The translations under genes and the position numbers were made by a program. 64,000 nucleotides of DNA from Pisaster brevispinus (lineage: Eukaryota; Echinodermata; Asteroidea; Forcipulatida; Asteriidae), in NCBI GenBank assembly GCA_023634235.1, contig JAMKCF010000008.1, forward strand, positions 3,415,001-3,479,000. Direction: 5' to 3'. Numbering within the stretch: the stretch's first letter is position 1; every line of letters starts with the position of its first letter. This document shows, piece by piece, positions 22,996 to 36,007 of the stretch. The notes beneath the pieces were generated by a model. It worked only from the letters and a program-made list of their open reading frames with translations, did no database searches and was not told the origin of the DNA.

Positions 22996-23709
22996 GTGTT
23001 TTAGAGTGTACTACGTTAACAAATCTTAAATGGTATCATAAATCAAATATTTTGAAATTCAAACCTTAACTTCAAACTCAGCAGCAAAACGTTAATAGCG
23101 ACAAAATGAGAATGTTTGCGCTAGTTTTCTTTTTGATTTCTGAATTAACGGGCAGGTCTCAATTTAAAGCCGTTTGCCATTGCTATAATGCTCAGCTTAA
23201 ATCCCCAAATCATGAATGCGCAAAAAATTGTGCCTGCCAGAAAGTGCCTAATTATGTACAAACAACTGTCACTGATGGCATAGGTACATTTTCAACACCG
23301 TTCTTCCATCCATCATTCCATCATGATTGGCGAAAAGATTGCTTAACCAGGAAGATAATTTGTTTTTTTCAACCCACAATATTATTTTTCCTTTCCCGGT
23401 ATTTACTATTTCTACACTGCCCACCATGTATATTTACACGCATTCTACTGTAAAACACAATATTAAATATTTATGTTTAATGCGAAAAACAAGGAGACTT
23501 TAATGATATTAATTCATATGGTACATTTCTAAGATCATGGAAAATTGATGAATAAATTGGAAAACTACACGAGCATATCGATAAAAACACTTTTCTTGTA
23601 TGCATTAAAAATGTTCGGGTTATTGTCTACAAAGTAGTACGGACTAAGGAATAACCTGTGCAATTAACAGTTATAACAAGAAATATCTCCGTTGTTACGT
23701 TAGATCTTT

Positions 23710-23945
23710 AGCGCCATGTCACACGGAGCATTTTACAGGCAACCAGTTCCAAGCAATCTAAAAAAAAAAAAACTATTCACGCCTCAATTTTCACATAATT
23801 TCCTCGAGGGTTGTGATACATCATGAGAGAAAATAACAAACTCCTGTGTTAATATACTACAGTCTTTCTTTAACTTGCTGTGAAGTTGGTTGCCCCCAAG
23901 TCGCCTGTATAAAATTGCCAAGTGTGACGTAATGCTCTGAATCTA
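23710..23945. mobile_element. Diverged copy of the GGGCC-TGTCACACG MITE
   Basis: The left end GCCATGTCACACGGAGCA and the right end AAATTGCCAAGTGTGACG match the ends of the element at 57135. Inner CAGGCAACCAGTTCCAAG and GTTGGTTGCCCCCAAGTC are also shared. Partial copies lie near 43143, 48375 and 11606. Confidence 0.55.
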
Positions 23946-24411
23946 GGCCTATCTCCGTTTTATAAGAGATATGTCTCTATTAATAACATAGATATCTCTA
24001 ACAATAAGCAGAGAATACAGATGTCCACAATCTAAAAATTAAATGAATGTTAACAGCATTAGTTCACACATGGGCCCGATTAATAAAAAAGCCTGTCATC
24101 AGCGCAAAAAACTTACCAAGCACAGACAACTCTTGCTTAGCAATAACTCCATTTTGTAACAACTTTCCGGGTGTGCATTACCAGGATCAGGCCCCCCTGG
24201 GCCCCGGTAGCCGGATCGATTCGGATCCATGAGGTTTTTGTTGTTGAGTGAAAGGCATCTGAAATTAAGTTCTCTTCCAAAACCAAATTCATCTTTTAAA
24301 AACGTAAAATTGGTTACTGAGCAAATTTAAATGCAAGTATAGAAAACAACCCTTGTGGTTTATTACTTGATAATAATTTGAAGGGAAAAAAAGAGAGTAT
24401 CCCTTAGTTAA

Positions 24412-24650
24412 AGTGATCCCTCTGCTGCTGCTTCCCACAGATTGTATCGTAAACTTGGGTTTGATCCCTGGCTACACGGCAGTCAGTCACAATGCTTCAA
24501 ACTGCCACCCCAAACAACGATATCGACAAAATAGGGAGACCGCCAACATTAGGGCTAAATAGCTCAGTTGGTAGAGCGCCAGCACATTAATCCGGAGGTC
24601 GCAGGTTCAAGTCGATTTTTCTTAATAGTTCGTTCAACCTAAAATTATTT
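24412..24650 (+). mobile_element. tRNA-derived SINE, family 1, abutting the channel 1 stop codon
   Basis: Full head and tRNA part (AAATAGCTCAGTTGGTAGAG, GTCGCAGGTTCAAGTC). The A/T-rich tail GTTCAACCTAAAATTATTT reaches 24650 and so contains the complement of the channel 1 stop codon (24645-24647). Confidence 0.8.
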
Positions 24651-27600
24651 AAAAGAGTTCAATACATCACCACTGACGAACATTGTGTGATACACGTGCT
24701 CCAAGATCTCCAAGAAAGTCAGTATGCTGCCACCAAGCCACAAGCCGATTGCCCCTCCCATGTCACCTGAAGCAAGCAAAAGCAAAATAAGTTAAGCACG
24801 AAGTAACTGGCTTATAAGACCACGTCTCATTGTTGGCGAAGAGAGTGATCTTGTATATTCCTGGGCTCTTCTTGACAGACACTTGTGGTCATTATGCGAG
24901 GTTTTACAATTCCTGTGTAGATAATTATTGAATTAAGTACATGAAAAGTTCATGAAACAGTTACGAGCGGCTGGACGGGCTGGTAGTCGACGGATCGACT
25001 GATACCAGCCTGGCTGGTAGAGTAGAACCCATCACCTTCCCAACTTTTTACGAAGCACTTCAGGTTAAGTGCCTTGCTCAAGGGCACAAGTGTCATGACC
25101 GGGATTCTTCAGTGTTTCTTCATCCCGGTTTCAGTAGTTTGTGCATTTATAGGCAACTGCCTGTTTGAGTTCAGACGCGCACCATTTTATCTTTTACAAT
25201 CATGCAATTTGAATCCCGAATTGGCACACCATACACCTTGCAATATGTAGACTGCTTTCGAGTTTGAGGACGTAGCCCAATCCGGAGCCAGAGCCTACGA
25301 CGAGGTTTGGAAAATGCCCCTTATGCTGAAAGCATCCGCGTAAAACGTCAGTGGTATCCTTGGCTTATACATTCAGTAACTCATCAAAAATGTGGGCCTC
25401 TGTTAAAAATGTTCATTGTTGAACAATTTTTTTTAGGTTTTCAATGATTGTACTCTAATAGTGGTTAACTTGTTCAGTTACGCACTTTAAAAACTTCTGA
25501 GTCAGAATCGACGTGGAGCCGTGTCTCGTGGGGCCTGACCCATTTCCGGGTCAGAGTGACCCGGAATGTAAGTCAAAAGGACCCAGAAATTGGATTTTAA
25601 AAATACGCAGATTCTGAGTTACAACCCCATCTTCAAACCACTGTCTGGGTCGGCCTCAACCGTACTGGATCAGGCTCCCTGGTACCCGGAATCCTGATCT
25701 CTGACCCGGAAGTAAAGAGTGTGCCTATAGACCTGTCAACTGTTATTTCAACAACATTGGCTGGTAATGAGTTTTGCAAAAAAGTGTTTCGACAGACACC
25801 GTTATCTTTATGGTTGTGGTATTTCCCTCGCGTTTTACTAATTTATTTGTGCTTATTTTGTGCTTTCTAGTTTTTCGTTTTTTAATCATTGTCTTTTTCG
25901 CTGTTGTTGCTTAATTGATTAGTGTTGATTATTTTGTTATGCGTTTGTGTACATTTTATGGAATGGGCGCAATATAAATCAATAAACTATTATTACTATC
26001 ATTATTATCAATTCGGCCTGAACTACACGTTCACAAACAAATAACACAAATGTCATCTGGAAGCAAAAAAAAAAGGATCGTTTTGACTTACATAGAAATC
26101 CGAAGAAATTGTAGGCTTCATACTGCACACTTTTGTCAATAAAGCTGTCCTCATAATACACTTCAAGCAGGATTAAGTTTTTCCTGAATAAAAACCAAAA
26201 TTAGACACTTAAAGTAGAGTGCGAGTTCGTCAGCAGTTCTCTAGTTATTATGGAAACCAATGCAAAAGGTGAATGGGAAACTGGTTACTTATTCACATGA
26301 AGACTGATAGATACGATTGAACAACTAGAATAGGGTAATGCAGTGCCCTTGTACACCAATGGTTTCATTGTTCAACCTTTGTTTGCTTTTGTTACGGTAC
26401 GGGGCTTCAAACAGTTGCACGAACCCTAAGCCGGTGCCTCTGAGAAGAAACCACGATTTCGAAAAGAGCTTTTAGAAAAACATTCACCTTTTGTAACAGA
26501 CCACTTCATAACCCAAACTCAAAAGTAGAAAAATAATAACATTGGAAGAATGGGGTTTAAAAAACAAATGCCTTTATCATTAAAGTAGTTTAACGAAAAG
26601 TGGACTTCAAAGAAATTTGCTATTCTGTTGATGGATTATAAAGGGTAACCAATAGCCACGATCCCGCTCAGTGTATCATGGGATCTGTAATGATGAGGTC
26701 ACTAAGAGGTTGCGTCTAACGGTTGACGTTTAGAGGCTTACCTCTTGCGTTTTGATGCATCATCTATAGACCTTGTGCATAATGATGTCGAGTAGGGCGC
26801 CCTCTGCTAGAGGTCAAAAGGAGCCGCCGTTCATAGACCCTTATCATTCTGCCACCATCATTGCTAGGTCCCCTGTCTCAATAACTATAGGAAACCCCCA
26901 GTCTCATTACATCAAAAAGGCACCTGACTATTTTGTCCTTCAAGCCTCGATTTTGTTACTCTGGTTGGAATGAGGGAAAAACAAAAACGATTGCTAAACG
27001 AAAAAAGGTATATTGGCCAATCTTGTGCACGTACAAAATCTGTGCATTTCCATCAGTCTGTTTCATCTTCGGTTTTACTTCTATGGCGGCTTAACGACGT
27101 CCAGGCATAAGGTCTATTGAGTTGTGCATGTAGCTTTCTCATAAAAATTAGTGAAGGGGGGGGGGGGAGACAAAAAAACCACTCAACAACTGAAAACTCT
27201 CCATGAAGATTCTTACTGCAAAAAGGGATTCACATCGGCAGCATTACCATCAATATAGTACCGTGTGAGCTCTTCGGAGTAAAAGTTGGAGGGATACAGT
27301 GCGTGTGAGACGAATGGGACGAACTGAGTGACAACGTACGCCACGGGGCAACTGCATTCTTCTCCAATAGCAAACTCTTCTGTGGACGAAGTAGGAAGGA
27401 CAACGTTAAATAACTCCAATTCTTCTCTATGAGCTAAAACCTCACCAAAGAAGATTGCGTTGACTCCATTTTTCATCAATCGTGCACGTATAGGCTATTC
27501 GCACATTTGTGTGTGTGTGTGCTTTGCCAAGGCATCTGCTGACAATGGTCCCTGTCTAATTCCTGATAAAACACTTGGTGCTCGATGTGGGCCGTGGTGT

Positions 27601-29900
27601 ACCAACTCCTGGGGTCGATTTCACAAAGATAGTCCTAACTTAGGACTAGTCCTAGGAGCTATTAAAAACTTAAGGCTAGTCCTAAGTTAGGATGAGTAAC
27701 TCGTCCTAACTCGAGATAAGACTAGTCTTTAACTCTTTGTGAAATCCACCCCAGATGTGTCTTCATTGTGTACTTGGAATCTCAAAAAGTCTTAAGAGGA
27801 CTTTGGGAGGGGAGGAGGTACTTTAGAGTAGGGAACATTGGAGGGGATACCCTCTGCTCCACGCATCGGGCATGACATACCGATACAACATTTGCATCCC
27901 CGAGACTGGTACCTCATAAATCGGGATTGGTACCTCATAACTGTTTGACTCAGTGATCCAAGATGCATGAATAAAGAACATGGATAGGTCACGTGGTGAA
28001 TTATTAGGGTATGTATAGTGATACGTGTGGCGTATCTACTCCCTACCTGATTGACCTAACTGTCTTTTCATGTCCAGGTCAAGGGAGCGGCTTCGGTCTT
28101 CATCTGATACTTCCCGTCTACATGTTAACATCACATCTCGTAGTACAGTCTACAAGTCTTTTCCCATAGCCGGCCCCAGGGAATGCAGCAAGCTCCCTGT
28201 TCACACTAGTCTCCCCTTCCATTCAAACCATCAAAACACTTCTCAAACCCTTTTTTCTACTTATCTCTATCTTCTGCTAAAGGTTCGCTGTGAAGCGCTT
28301 TGATCTTGTTATAGGCACTATATAAAACTCATTATTATTATGTGTAACGTTTCGATCATAATTAACACAACACTACTATATTTTTTATAAACAAAAACAA
28401 AAACTAGTATCTTATTTTGGGGGAGGGGATAGAGGCAATAATTTTACCTGTTGCCGGCTGGGCGCACTGAAATACCTCTACCAAATCACAAACTCTTTTG
28501 TCGCTGGCAAATGCTGTCCAGAATAAAAATTTAAAAAAGGAAGAATTAACAGAGAGAAAGAATGAGAGAAAGAAAGAGAGGAAGAGAGTAAATCGAACCC
28601 TATTTTTTTTTAAAACCAGGTTCCAGGTTAGCCTGGCGCAGAATTGGGCCAGGCTCGCTGCGCACCGTGATCCAGATCAATTTGTGACCCGTCAGTTTTT
28701 AGAGTGTGAGATATATTGCTATTATTAACAATATTATATCATCCATGCTTTAATAACACACTTTTCGCAAGGTTTGAATAAGCCACTTTTAGGTATGGTG
28801 GATACTTTACTCACGCACTATTTTTGGTTTCGGCTAATCTGTTTCTATCCAAAACAGTGCACTCCTACAGTGTCTGCACCGTTTCTCAAAAAAGGACAAT
28901 TAGGGAGGAATTAATGTCAGTGGTTCCTATGGTTGAAAATACAAGAAGCAGTTATAGAGAAACCTAAAATTGAAACACAAATTTATAAGAAAGTTTTTAA
29001 AAAAAGGAAAAAAGGAAAACAGAACACACACAAAACAAAACAAACAGGAGTATAATTTGTTGGGGGAAAAAACCAATCAAGTTATGATAAATAAAATGCA
29101 AATCATTATAAGGCATATAGCACACGATCGTAAGATTATAGTTTTTGTAGGGGGGAGAGGGGGGGGGGGGTCGTCAACACAATTTTGGTCGTAAATTATT
29201 GCTGTGTGGGGAGGAGGTTAGATTGGGTGGGGGAAATAATAATTAAACAAATATAGTATAAAATAAATATAAATAATAACAATAAGATAAACCTTCAAAA
29301 CCAATAAAGAAACAAACAAAAGCAAATTAGTAACAGTAAAGTCAAAACAAAACCAACAATTAAACGCAGTCACTAAGGGGGTCTTGTTTTTACCTGATCT
29401 TTATAGTTTAAAATGGGCATTCAAATTAATGGACATTCTTTGCTGAACGATGGGGCAAATTATTATGACTAAAATGAAAAGGTTCATAAAACTGTTTACA
29501 TTAATTATTGTTTGCTTACCAGCCATGTAGGGTTCAACGCAGCCACAAGTCCGATGAATGTGGTCGCTCAAGCATTCCAGTTGACATTTATTCTTCGTGT
29601 AGGAACTGAAATACTTCAGTTTTGTGGAACCGCTGGCTGGTTTCTGATTGAAATACTAAAAAAGGAAGACGCTATCTGAATTATCAAGCAATTGTAAAGA
29701 TAGTAATTTTCAACACTTTGCATATAGTTGCAAAAATAATTAATTTGATACGAGACAAAAGAAACAATCAGTGGCAAAACAAGGAAAAATACATTCTCGT
29801 TGAATTTACAACAAGACTAAGGTACCGGTTTTTGTCACTCTAAGAACTCCATTCCGGGTACCAGTGGGTTTCTGGGTCAGACTGACCCCCCAACTGGTAA

Positions 29901-29945
<45 letters not shown>

Positions 29946-32900
29946 ATTCGGATTCTGCATCCATTTGCCCCATTTTGACATACTCCGGGTCACACTGACC
30001 CCAAAAATGGATCAGGCCCCACAGGAACCGGAATTTGGGTCAAATCTGACCGTGGAAGTTTCAGAGAGTGCTATATGGACACAAAACCAATGACACCATC
30101 GCAAAATTGGGTTTCTCTCTCACCAAAACTCTTGGGGAAAATTTCTAGAGAATGATGATAATGGAAAGTCAGGTACTAAAAAACCCCAAAAACCCACAGT
30201 CATGAAAAACAATGGTCCAAGTTGGCACTCAAACTGCTGGGCATTGGAAGTGAGAGGGCATGCAAGCTCTATACAACTGGGAAAAATCCATACGGTCACT
30301 TTAAACACTTCCGGGTCAAAGGTTACCTGGATTCGGGGTTCCCGTTGTTGGGCATGACCCATTTCTGAATCAGCAGTACTCAGAATATGAGTCAACATGA
30401 CCAAGAAATTGGCTCAACTTTTTTTCTTCTTCCCCAAACCAGTTTTCGGGTCAGGCTGACCCATAACTGATGGGTCACGGCACCTGTGACCCGGAATCCG
30501 GGTCAACTCTGACCCTTGGGGTATTTTTTTTAGAGTGCAGACTCCAGGAGAACGATAACTGGGGGAAAAACGGTATACAGAGGGTTTCTCTTCCGTACCA
30601 GTTTCTTTTTCAGTGAGATTCTCGTGTGGGCTCCCGCCGAAACAGCGATCCCGAACGATTCGACTAGCGGTATATCGTCCTGGTCGTGAACGACGACCAA
30701 GACTCCAGCTGCACCCCGATCCCTCTTCGAGTAGTAATACTTATATTGTTCGATGTTTAGATAAAGAAGGAGTCCATGAGGGTACCCTGAAAAAACAGAA
30801 ACCACACAAAATGTGCATGTAATTTACTTTTCGTTTTTTTCGGTGAGCTTTCTTTGGTAATGACACGGTTTTTGGTCCTGTTATCTTTAGTTGGTGAATA
30901 TCTTGGTGCAAAAGTATAGATTTTCCCAATCAATTTTCAGCAAATTTTAATTCACTTTCATTTACAAGCACTCTTAAAATGTACGCATGTTTCAAGAAGT
31001 TGTGCAAACCAGGGTTTATTTATAGCTTACATATCATTCAATTGAATTTTTCATGATTCCGTTCTTCTGAATCAGGTTCGCTTCATCATTTGCATTTGTA
31101 GACATCAACGACTCCATTTTCACAATTCTTCGGTGTTGAGTTTCTACTACATTTGTCCTTTTTTTTTGGACAAGCCTGTGAATTCCAAAATGTTTAAATT
31201 TTATTGTTTTTTTTATAAATACTGTTGAATGCTGATGTAACGGAGCATTCATTTTCAAACGAAACAGAATGAACCAGGTGTTAAATTGAATTAATTTTTG
31301 TTGAAACTGGTCGGGGAAACCTTAAGCAGGCCCAACTGTCATTAAATTACTCTGCTAAAATTACTGTGCTAAAATCATGATCAGGCTGTGAATCTGCACT
31401 GTCGGACTGATTCCACAAAATTACGAACGAGTTTAACCTCATATTTCAATAAGTGCGGAAGTACCCCAGGAATTACTCAAAGGCAGGAAGGTTCCACTAG
31501 TTACTGGTTCCCCAGTCAGCCAAAAAGGTTTGACAGAGGAGGGGTGTTTGAAACCTCAGAACCTATAACACTCAGGCTGTCTCCCAGCAAAACATCTGGA
31601 AGCTTGCTACAAAGAACAATTGGCTCCACTTTATCAGACGGTTAGATAATGGGAAGGTCTGTATGTCTGTACAATTATTTTGTGCACAAAGTATATGAGT
31701 GAAAATATGTTTCAGTCCCTCAAAATACCCCCAGGGCATTGCACTTTGGAGAAAACTGTGAAACAAATAACATGTGCAATGACTTTGGTGTTACCAGCGC
31801 TCACTTAAAGATTGATTGAATGTAAAAAAGCATAAAATGTGTTCCTCACCATTGATGACCCGAAACAGTTCCTGACCATCGTGTCCACCATTTAGTGTGT
31901 GACAGACGCCGTAATCAGTCATGACAGTTTTAAAATGTTGTGCCGGTATTGGCGCGTAGTTCCACAAAGCACTGCAAATTCAACATCAAAGAATAATTTG
32001 TTTAAACTCTTACGCTGGAGTTGTAAACCACCACCAGCGGTGGCGGTGCATCCCATCTTCCACCACATTGAATCAAATGAAACCAATTGAAAAAGTGAAG
32101 AGATTTTCATACAGATGAAATCCCGGAATCCGGGGCCCATAGGGCGGGCCTGACCATTTCGAGGTCAGTGTGACCAGAAATATGTGTTTAAAAATAACCC
32201 AAAGATAGGTCAAGCAGATTCCGTTTTAAAGTCCCATTTGTAAACCAGTTTCCAGGAACCCAGAAATGGGTGTCCCCCCCCCCCACCGGGACGCGAAATC
32301 CGGGTTAATTCCGACCTAGAGTGTAGTTACCTGTACAATCTACTGGGTTCCGGGTCATGGGGCCTGACTCATTTTCGGATTAGTCTGAACCGGAATCTGT
32401 GTCAAAATGATCCGAAACTCTGTCCAACTGACGTGACGAGTCAAAATCTAAGTTTGTTAAAACCAGTTTTCGGGTCAGCCTGACCCAGAAATAAGTCAGG
32501 CCCCCGGGGGTCAAATTCTGTAACAACTCTGACCCGGAAGTATTCAGGTGACCTCTTAGATGTAGCTACCTCTTAACTGGACAGAAATCCACTTCTGCAT
32601 TGAAAACAAACTACAAACTGCATGCTCTTGGGTATACCTACTCGTCTATCATATCACCGATGGGATGAGCAAGTTGTAGGTACATTTCAGTTGTGTTGAC
32701 GCCTTCAAATTGCTGTTTATACGCTGTGAAGTTGACCCCTGTGCCATTTACGTTGTTAATGTCGGCCAGGAATTGAGCCAAAAAGGGGTAATGTTCCAGC
32801 ATGCTGCTTAATCTGAACAGAGTCACACAGAAATATAAAATGAACACTACGTAGTTTGTTTCATTATTGGAGTGGGACGTGGTCAAAGCGGTCTAGTGCG

Positions 32901-34387
32901 TCGCCTCGAGTTCTGTGGCAGTGTTAATTGTATGGGCCGTTTCCAATTACAAGGCCTTAAAATGGGCCACTCAGGGTAGTGGATATAATAGGAGGGGGTA
33001 AGAAACGAGGAAATATGCACATTATTGACTCCCAAAATGGTGGAAATGGAACGCGCGTTGTGCGGAGGTGCGGTCCGCGTTAATGCAAGGGTTGGTATAA
33101 AGTGAACTGAAGTTAGATTCGTTACTTAATTGTGGTTCTCCACGCCCCTCAACTGTTGAACACATCAGTTCCCCCCAATGGTGCCATATTTTGTCCGAGC
33201 ATGCGGTCCTTTATGTATTTAGTCTAGCAGTTTGGTGTTAAAGGAAAGATGGCACTATACCTCAGCGTATGTAGTACTTGTACCTGTAACCGTGTAATGA
33301 ATGGAACCTCACCTGAAGTTGTTGTAATTGCAGATGGTAATGGCCGGAAAGGTTAGATTGTTGCTGTAGAAAATGTCCAAGTCCACTCGTTGTGGGTTAC
33401 CCACGAGATATGACGCTCTATCAGTGACCTGGTACCCGGCAGCTACAAATCCCGCTGTGATGGCCAGCAACCATATTAGCCTGTGAAATTAAGGACAAAA
33501 GTGGAAAGCTGTATAAGTAGAGTGTGTGTGATGGTGAGTTGAGGCACATTGCTGATACACAAGACATTGGACAGAGTGCGAATCCTATACCCTTCAGGAT
33601 AGGCCTAAGGACTAATTGTTTATTTCAAAATAGGCCGGGAGCCCCCTTTTGTCCGGATCCATCTTTCTATCAGTGTATGAAACCGTAAAAAAATAGTACC
33701 ATCGGGCAATGATTGCGTCAGTTGTGTATACAGCGAGGGGGTGGGGGTGGGGGCAGAGGGCGGACCCTTGCTCAGAACCCATTCCCCTCCTCTTGCCCAC
33801 CAAATGAGATCAACAATTCACAAACGAATAGTTAGATCCATTACAAAAAAGCCTCCTCCCTAAATTTTCGGCATATAACGATGGGCGTCGTTGTATAAAG
33901 AGACGTTATAAAAAAGGCAAAGAGTATACCTTCGGCGGTTGCCGTCCTGCTTGCTGACAACATATCGCAATCCCGGAACCCCTACGGCATCTGGAACGGT
34001 CGTCGACCACGCTTTGAAGAATCTAACGAAGGAGCTACGCCCCGAGGACCGTTTCGCCGGCCAAGGAGCCCTCCCTACGGTGTTGGGATCAGCACCCAGG
34101 GAGGACGGCACCTCGTACTCGATCTCTCCCACTGTGCTGTCGTCCTCGTTCAAAGGATCAATGACGCGGTTGCTTCCCGGATGCGTTGATTCCACAAAAG
34201 CACTCTTGATAATGAAAGGCCGCGGATGTCCACCTTTCAGCTTGTCTTCCTCCATCAGTTGATTGCCCAGAGACGCATGCTCCACGTCGTTGTCAACTGG
34301 TCGAGCCGAAGGAAGGACGCTCTCGGTGTGCTCGTCGTCTTTAAGCGAAACAACCTGGAGCTCGTTTTCAATCAGTGCCTCCGACAT
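24645..34387 (-). CDS. DEG/ENaC family sodium channel subunit 1 (10 exons, complete)
   Basis: Amiloride-sensitive, trimeric plasma-membrane cation channel of the DEG/ENaC/ASIC/FaNaC family. Exons on the minus strand: 34387-33930, 33480-33313, 32812-32642, 31971-31850, 30786-30599, 29655-29520, 28513-28448, 27379-27217, 26183-26092, 24766-24645; phases agree and give 561 aa. Order: a 127-residue cytoplasmic N-terminus, the pre-TM1 STTVPDAVGVPGL segment, TM1 (about 154-170), the family signature FPAITICN at 197-204, FKTVMTDYGVC at 279-289, Cys-rich extracellular palm and thumb strands (KCQLECLSDHIHRTCGCV, CSCPV), and TM2 with GLWLGGSILTFLEILEH, where GGS fits the G/S-x-S selectivity filter. The C-terminal tail is short. 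Ligand or gating stimulus cannot be told from sequence. Its paralog lies directly upstream in the same orientation. Confidence 0.92.
24990..25115 (-). mobile_element. Truncated tRNA-Leu-type SINE, family 2
   Basis: AGCCTGGCTGGTAGAGTAGA ... TTAAGTGCCTTGCTCAAGGG ... TGTCATGACCGGGATTC matches 4640-4760; the tRNA part is cut off. In channel 1 intron 9. Confidence 0.65.
25490..25730. repeat. GGGTCA-rich dispersed repeat with IR3 palindrome
   Basis: GGGTCAGAGTGACCC at 25548-25562, preceded by ACTTCTGAGTCAGAATCGAC and followed by a direct-repeat-like tail of CCCGGAA blocks. In channel 1 intron 9. Confidence 0.65.
27609..27754. mobile_element. MITE with CTGGGGT...GATTTCACAAAGA ends
   Basis: Inverted ends CTGGGGTCGATTTCACAAAG and CTGGGGTGGATTTCACAAAG, plus inner TAGTCCTAACTTAGGA-type palindromes. 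Related at its ends to the copies at 20189 and 57015 but with a different core. Confidence 0.65.
28060..28335 (+). mobile_element. LINE/SINE 3' fragment with GCACTATATAAAA-(ATT)n tail
   Basis: TVYKSFPIAGPRECSKLP resembles the same non-LTR C-terminus (usually S-F-x-x-A-x-P-x-x-W-N-x-L-P), now diverged. It ends with GCACTATATAAAACTCATTA plus an ATT run. It lies in channel 1 intron 7. Confidence 0.5.
29840..30070. repeat. GGGTCA-rich dispersed repeat with two IR3 palindromes
   Basis: GGGTCAGACTGACCC at 29874-29888 and GGGTCACACTGACCC at 29987-30001, separated by an (AG)n run (29908-29940). In channel 1 intron 5. Confidence 0.7.
29908..29940 (+). repeat. (AG)n microsatellite
   Basis: About 16 AG dinucleotides following an A run, inside a GGGTCA-type repeat. 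Confidence 0.9.
30300..30540. repeat. GGGTCA-rich dispersed repeat with IR3 palindrome
   Basis: GGGTCAGGCTGACCC at 30448-30462. It starts with CACTTCCGGGTCAAAGG and ends TTAGAGTGCAGA, next to channel 1 exon 5. Confidence 0.7.
32130..32560. repeat. Two adjacent GGGTCA-rich dispersed repeats
   Basis: The second copy holds GGGTCAGCCTGACCC at 32472-32486. Both copies show the order GGGCCTGAC, TGTGACCAGAA or CTGAACCGGAA, then CCAGTTTtC and CCCGGAAG or GACCTAGAGTG. Confidence 0.65.
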
Positions 34388-36007
34388 GATCGCTTAAAAC
34401 CAAGTTGTTCAATGTTTGAAGGTTGTTCATATAATGTTGTAGCCTACTTCTTCCCGCTTGACATCATCGAGATAAAATGCTTCCGGACCTGAACTTACGG
34501 TGTGGCCCGTACTGGAATACTTGTAGCGAATTACAGCACATTCAAGAGTATAATTGTTACGTTGATATGAGAAAGGTGTTTTATGTCGTTGAGATGATAA
34601 GACCTGTTTGATGTGACTGTTGCAACTGTTTGCAGGCTTTTGCGCAAATTTGAATGGGTTTAACTACTGTTCTACAGGGGAATACTTCACTGGCAGTTGA
34701 CTCATGCAGACGGTTGCGCAACTTTGGAATAGCTGCATTATTCCCGAAGCAGAGATATGACAATGCCGTTGACAGCTGGTGCGCAGTCGAAGTGAACAGG
34801 ACGGTTTGTATCTTGACATTGGGCTCTGGGTCCAACCGGAAAACTTCTCAACACACTTAAAGAAGCTCTTGTGCGCATGCGGTGCTTCAATCCATGTAGT
34901 GTAGTTAGAGACACACGGCACTGTGAGTTCGTGCTCAAGCTGTTTTCCCGCAGTTGCACCTTTCTCGCGAGACGATCTGTGTGTTCTCGGGCTTGTACAA
35001 TGTAAAAGTGCAGTATACTAATTGTGCTTTTAATAAATGGATTAATAAATCACTGTTACCTACATCCGGTTAACTTAATTCTTACCTCCGTTAATTTGAC
35101 TTTCTTTGACAAGACGAAAACAAAGATACATATTGATCATGTAAACAGCTAAAAGCATCGAGTTTTCTCAAATCAAACACCCATTAGGTAGTTCTTAATT
35201 GATGGCGATATCTTAACTGCACTGATGGGCACTCTTCAGAGTGCGTTGGGAAAAGTATATGTGCACATGATGTAACTCTTAATGAAGAAATGTTGTTCAT
35301 TTAATAGCATTTAGAGACCGAAGCCAAACTAAACAAACACTCTGATCAAGGTGTTCGTTTAGTTCGGCGTTGGACTCTGTCAAGTAGGCCTATCACAAAA
35401 TATCACAGACATTTACAATAAATTCACTACAATAAATTGCAAGGTTGTTGTTACGAACTGTCCTAAACAAAGCCTTACATTCTAATCAGAACACATGTTG
35501 TAATTCATTTCTAAATTCTTACCAACAATTATACGTTTCATCACTGTGTCAGGTTCCCAGACTTGTATACAATGTGGTAAATGCATAATTCTCAATATTT
35601 TACATACACGGCCCAGCCTCGGTTTCGTTTCATTGTTTTAAATTGATCGGGTTCCCTGACTTGTACACAAAGTGGCAATGCATAAAGAAATTGCTATCAC
35701 CTACACATACCGAAGTATTAACTTCTATACTATTCGGAAACACAAGCAGAATAGTGTGTAATAATCAGGCATGATATTTTGGCTCTTGGTAAAAGTATAA
35801 CTATTTTGTTGAGCACAAGGGCTGACCTACATGTACATAATTAAAGTACAGGCTTGTATATACTTTTTAGGCTTTTGAGTAAAACACAAAACAGTTTTTT
35901 TTTCAGAGGGCCAACAGATCGGAAAACAGACTGAAGAAGAAAGAATATCGTGCCTGAATAATACTACCATGACTGAAATCCTGAGTAACCCAACCGAACA
36001 TGTTCGG
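34388..36007. other. Intergenic between the two channel genes
   Basis: 1.6 kb between the channel 2 stop and the channel 1 start (both minus strand). It must contain the channel 1 promoter, but no clear TATA box or repeat family is visible. Confidence 0.5.

Larger units (their letters stand above)
22452..24411. other. 3' region of repeat-protein gene and intergenic
   Basis: It holds the probable 3' UTR, a GGGTCA-type repeat, a diverged MITE and a 115-codon frame at 23106-23453. That frame starts MRMFALVFFLISELTG and has a few Cys (CHCYNAQ, CAKNCACQK), but it has no homology I recognise and I do not call it. Confidence 0.4.

Noticed and set aside
31388..31645. 85-codon frame on the plus strand
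   Set aside because: It lies in a channel 1 intron antisense to the gene, with no recognisable motif.
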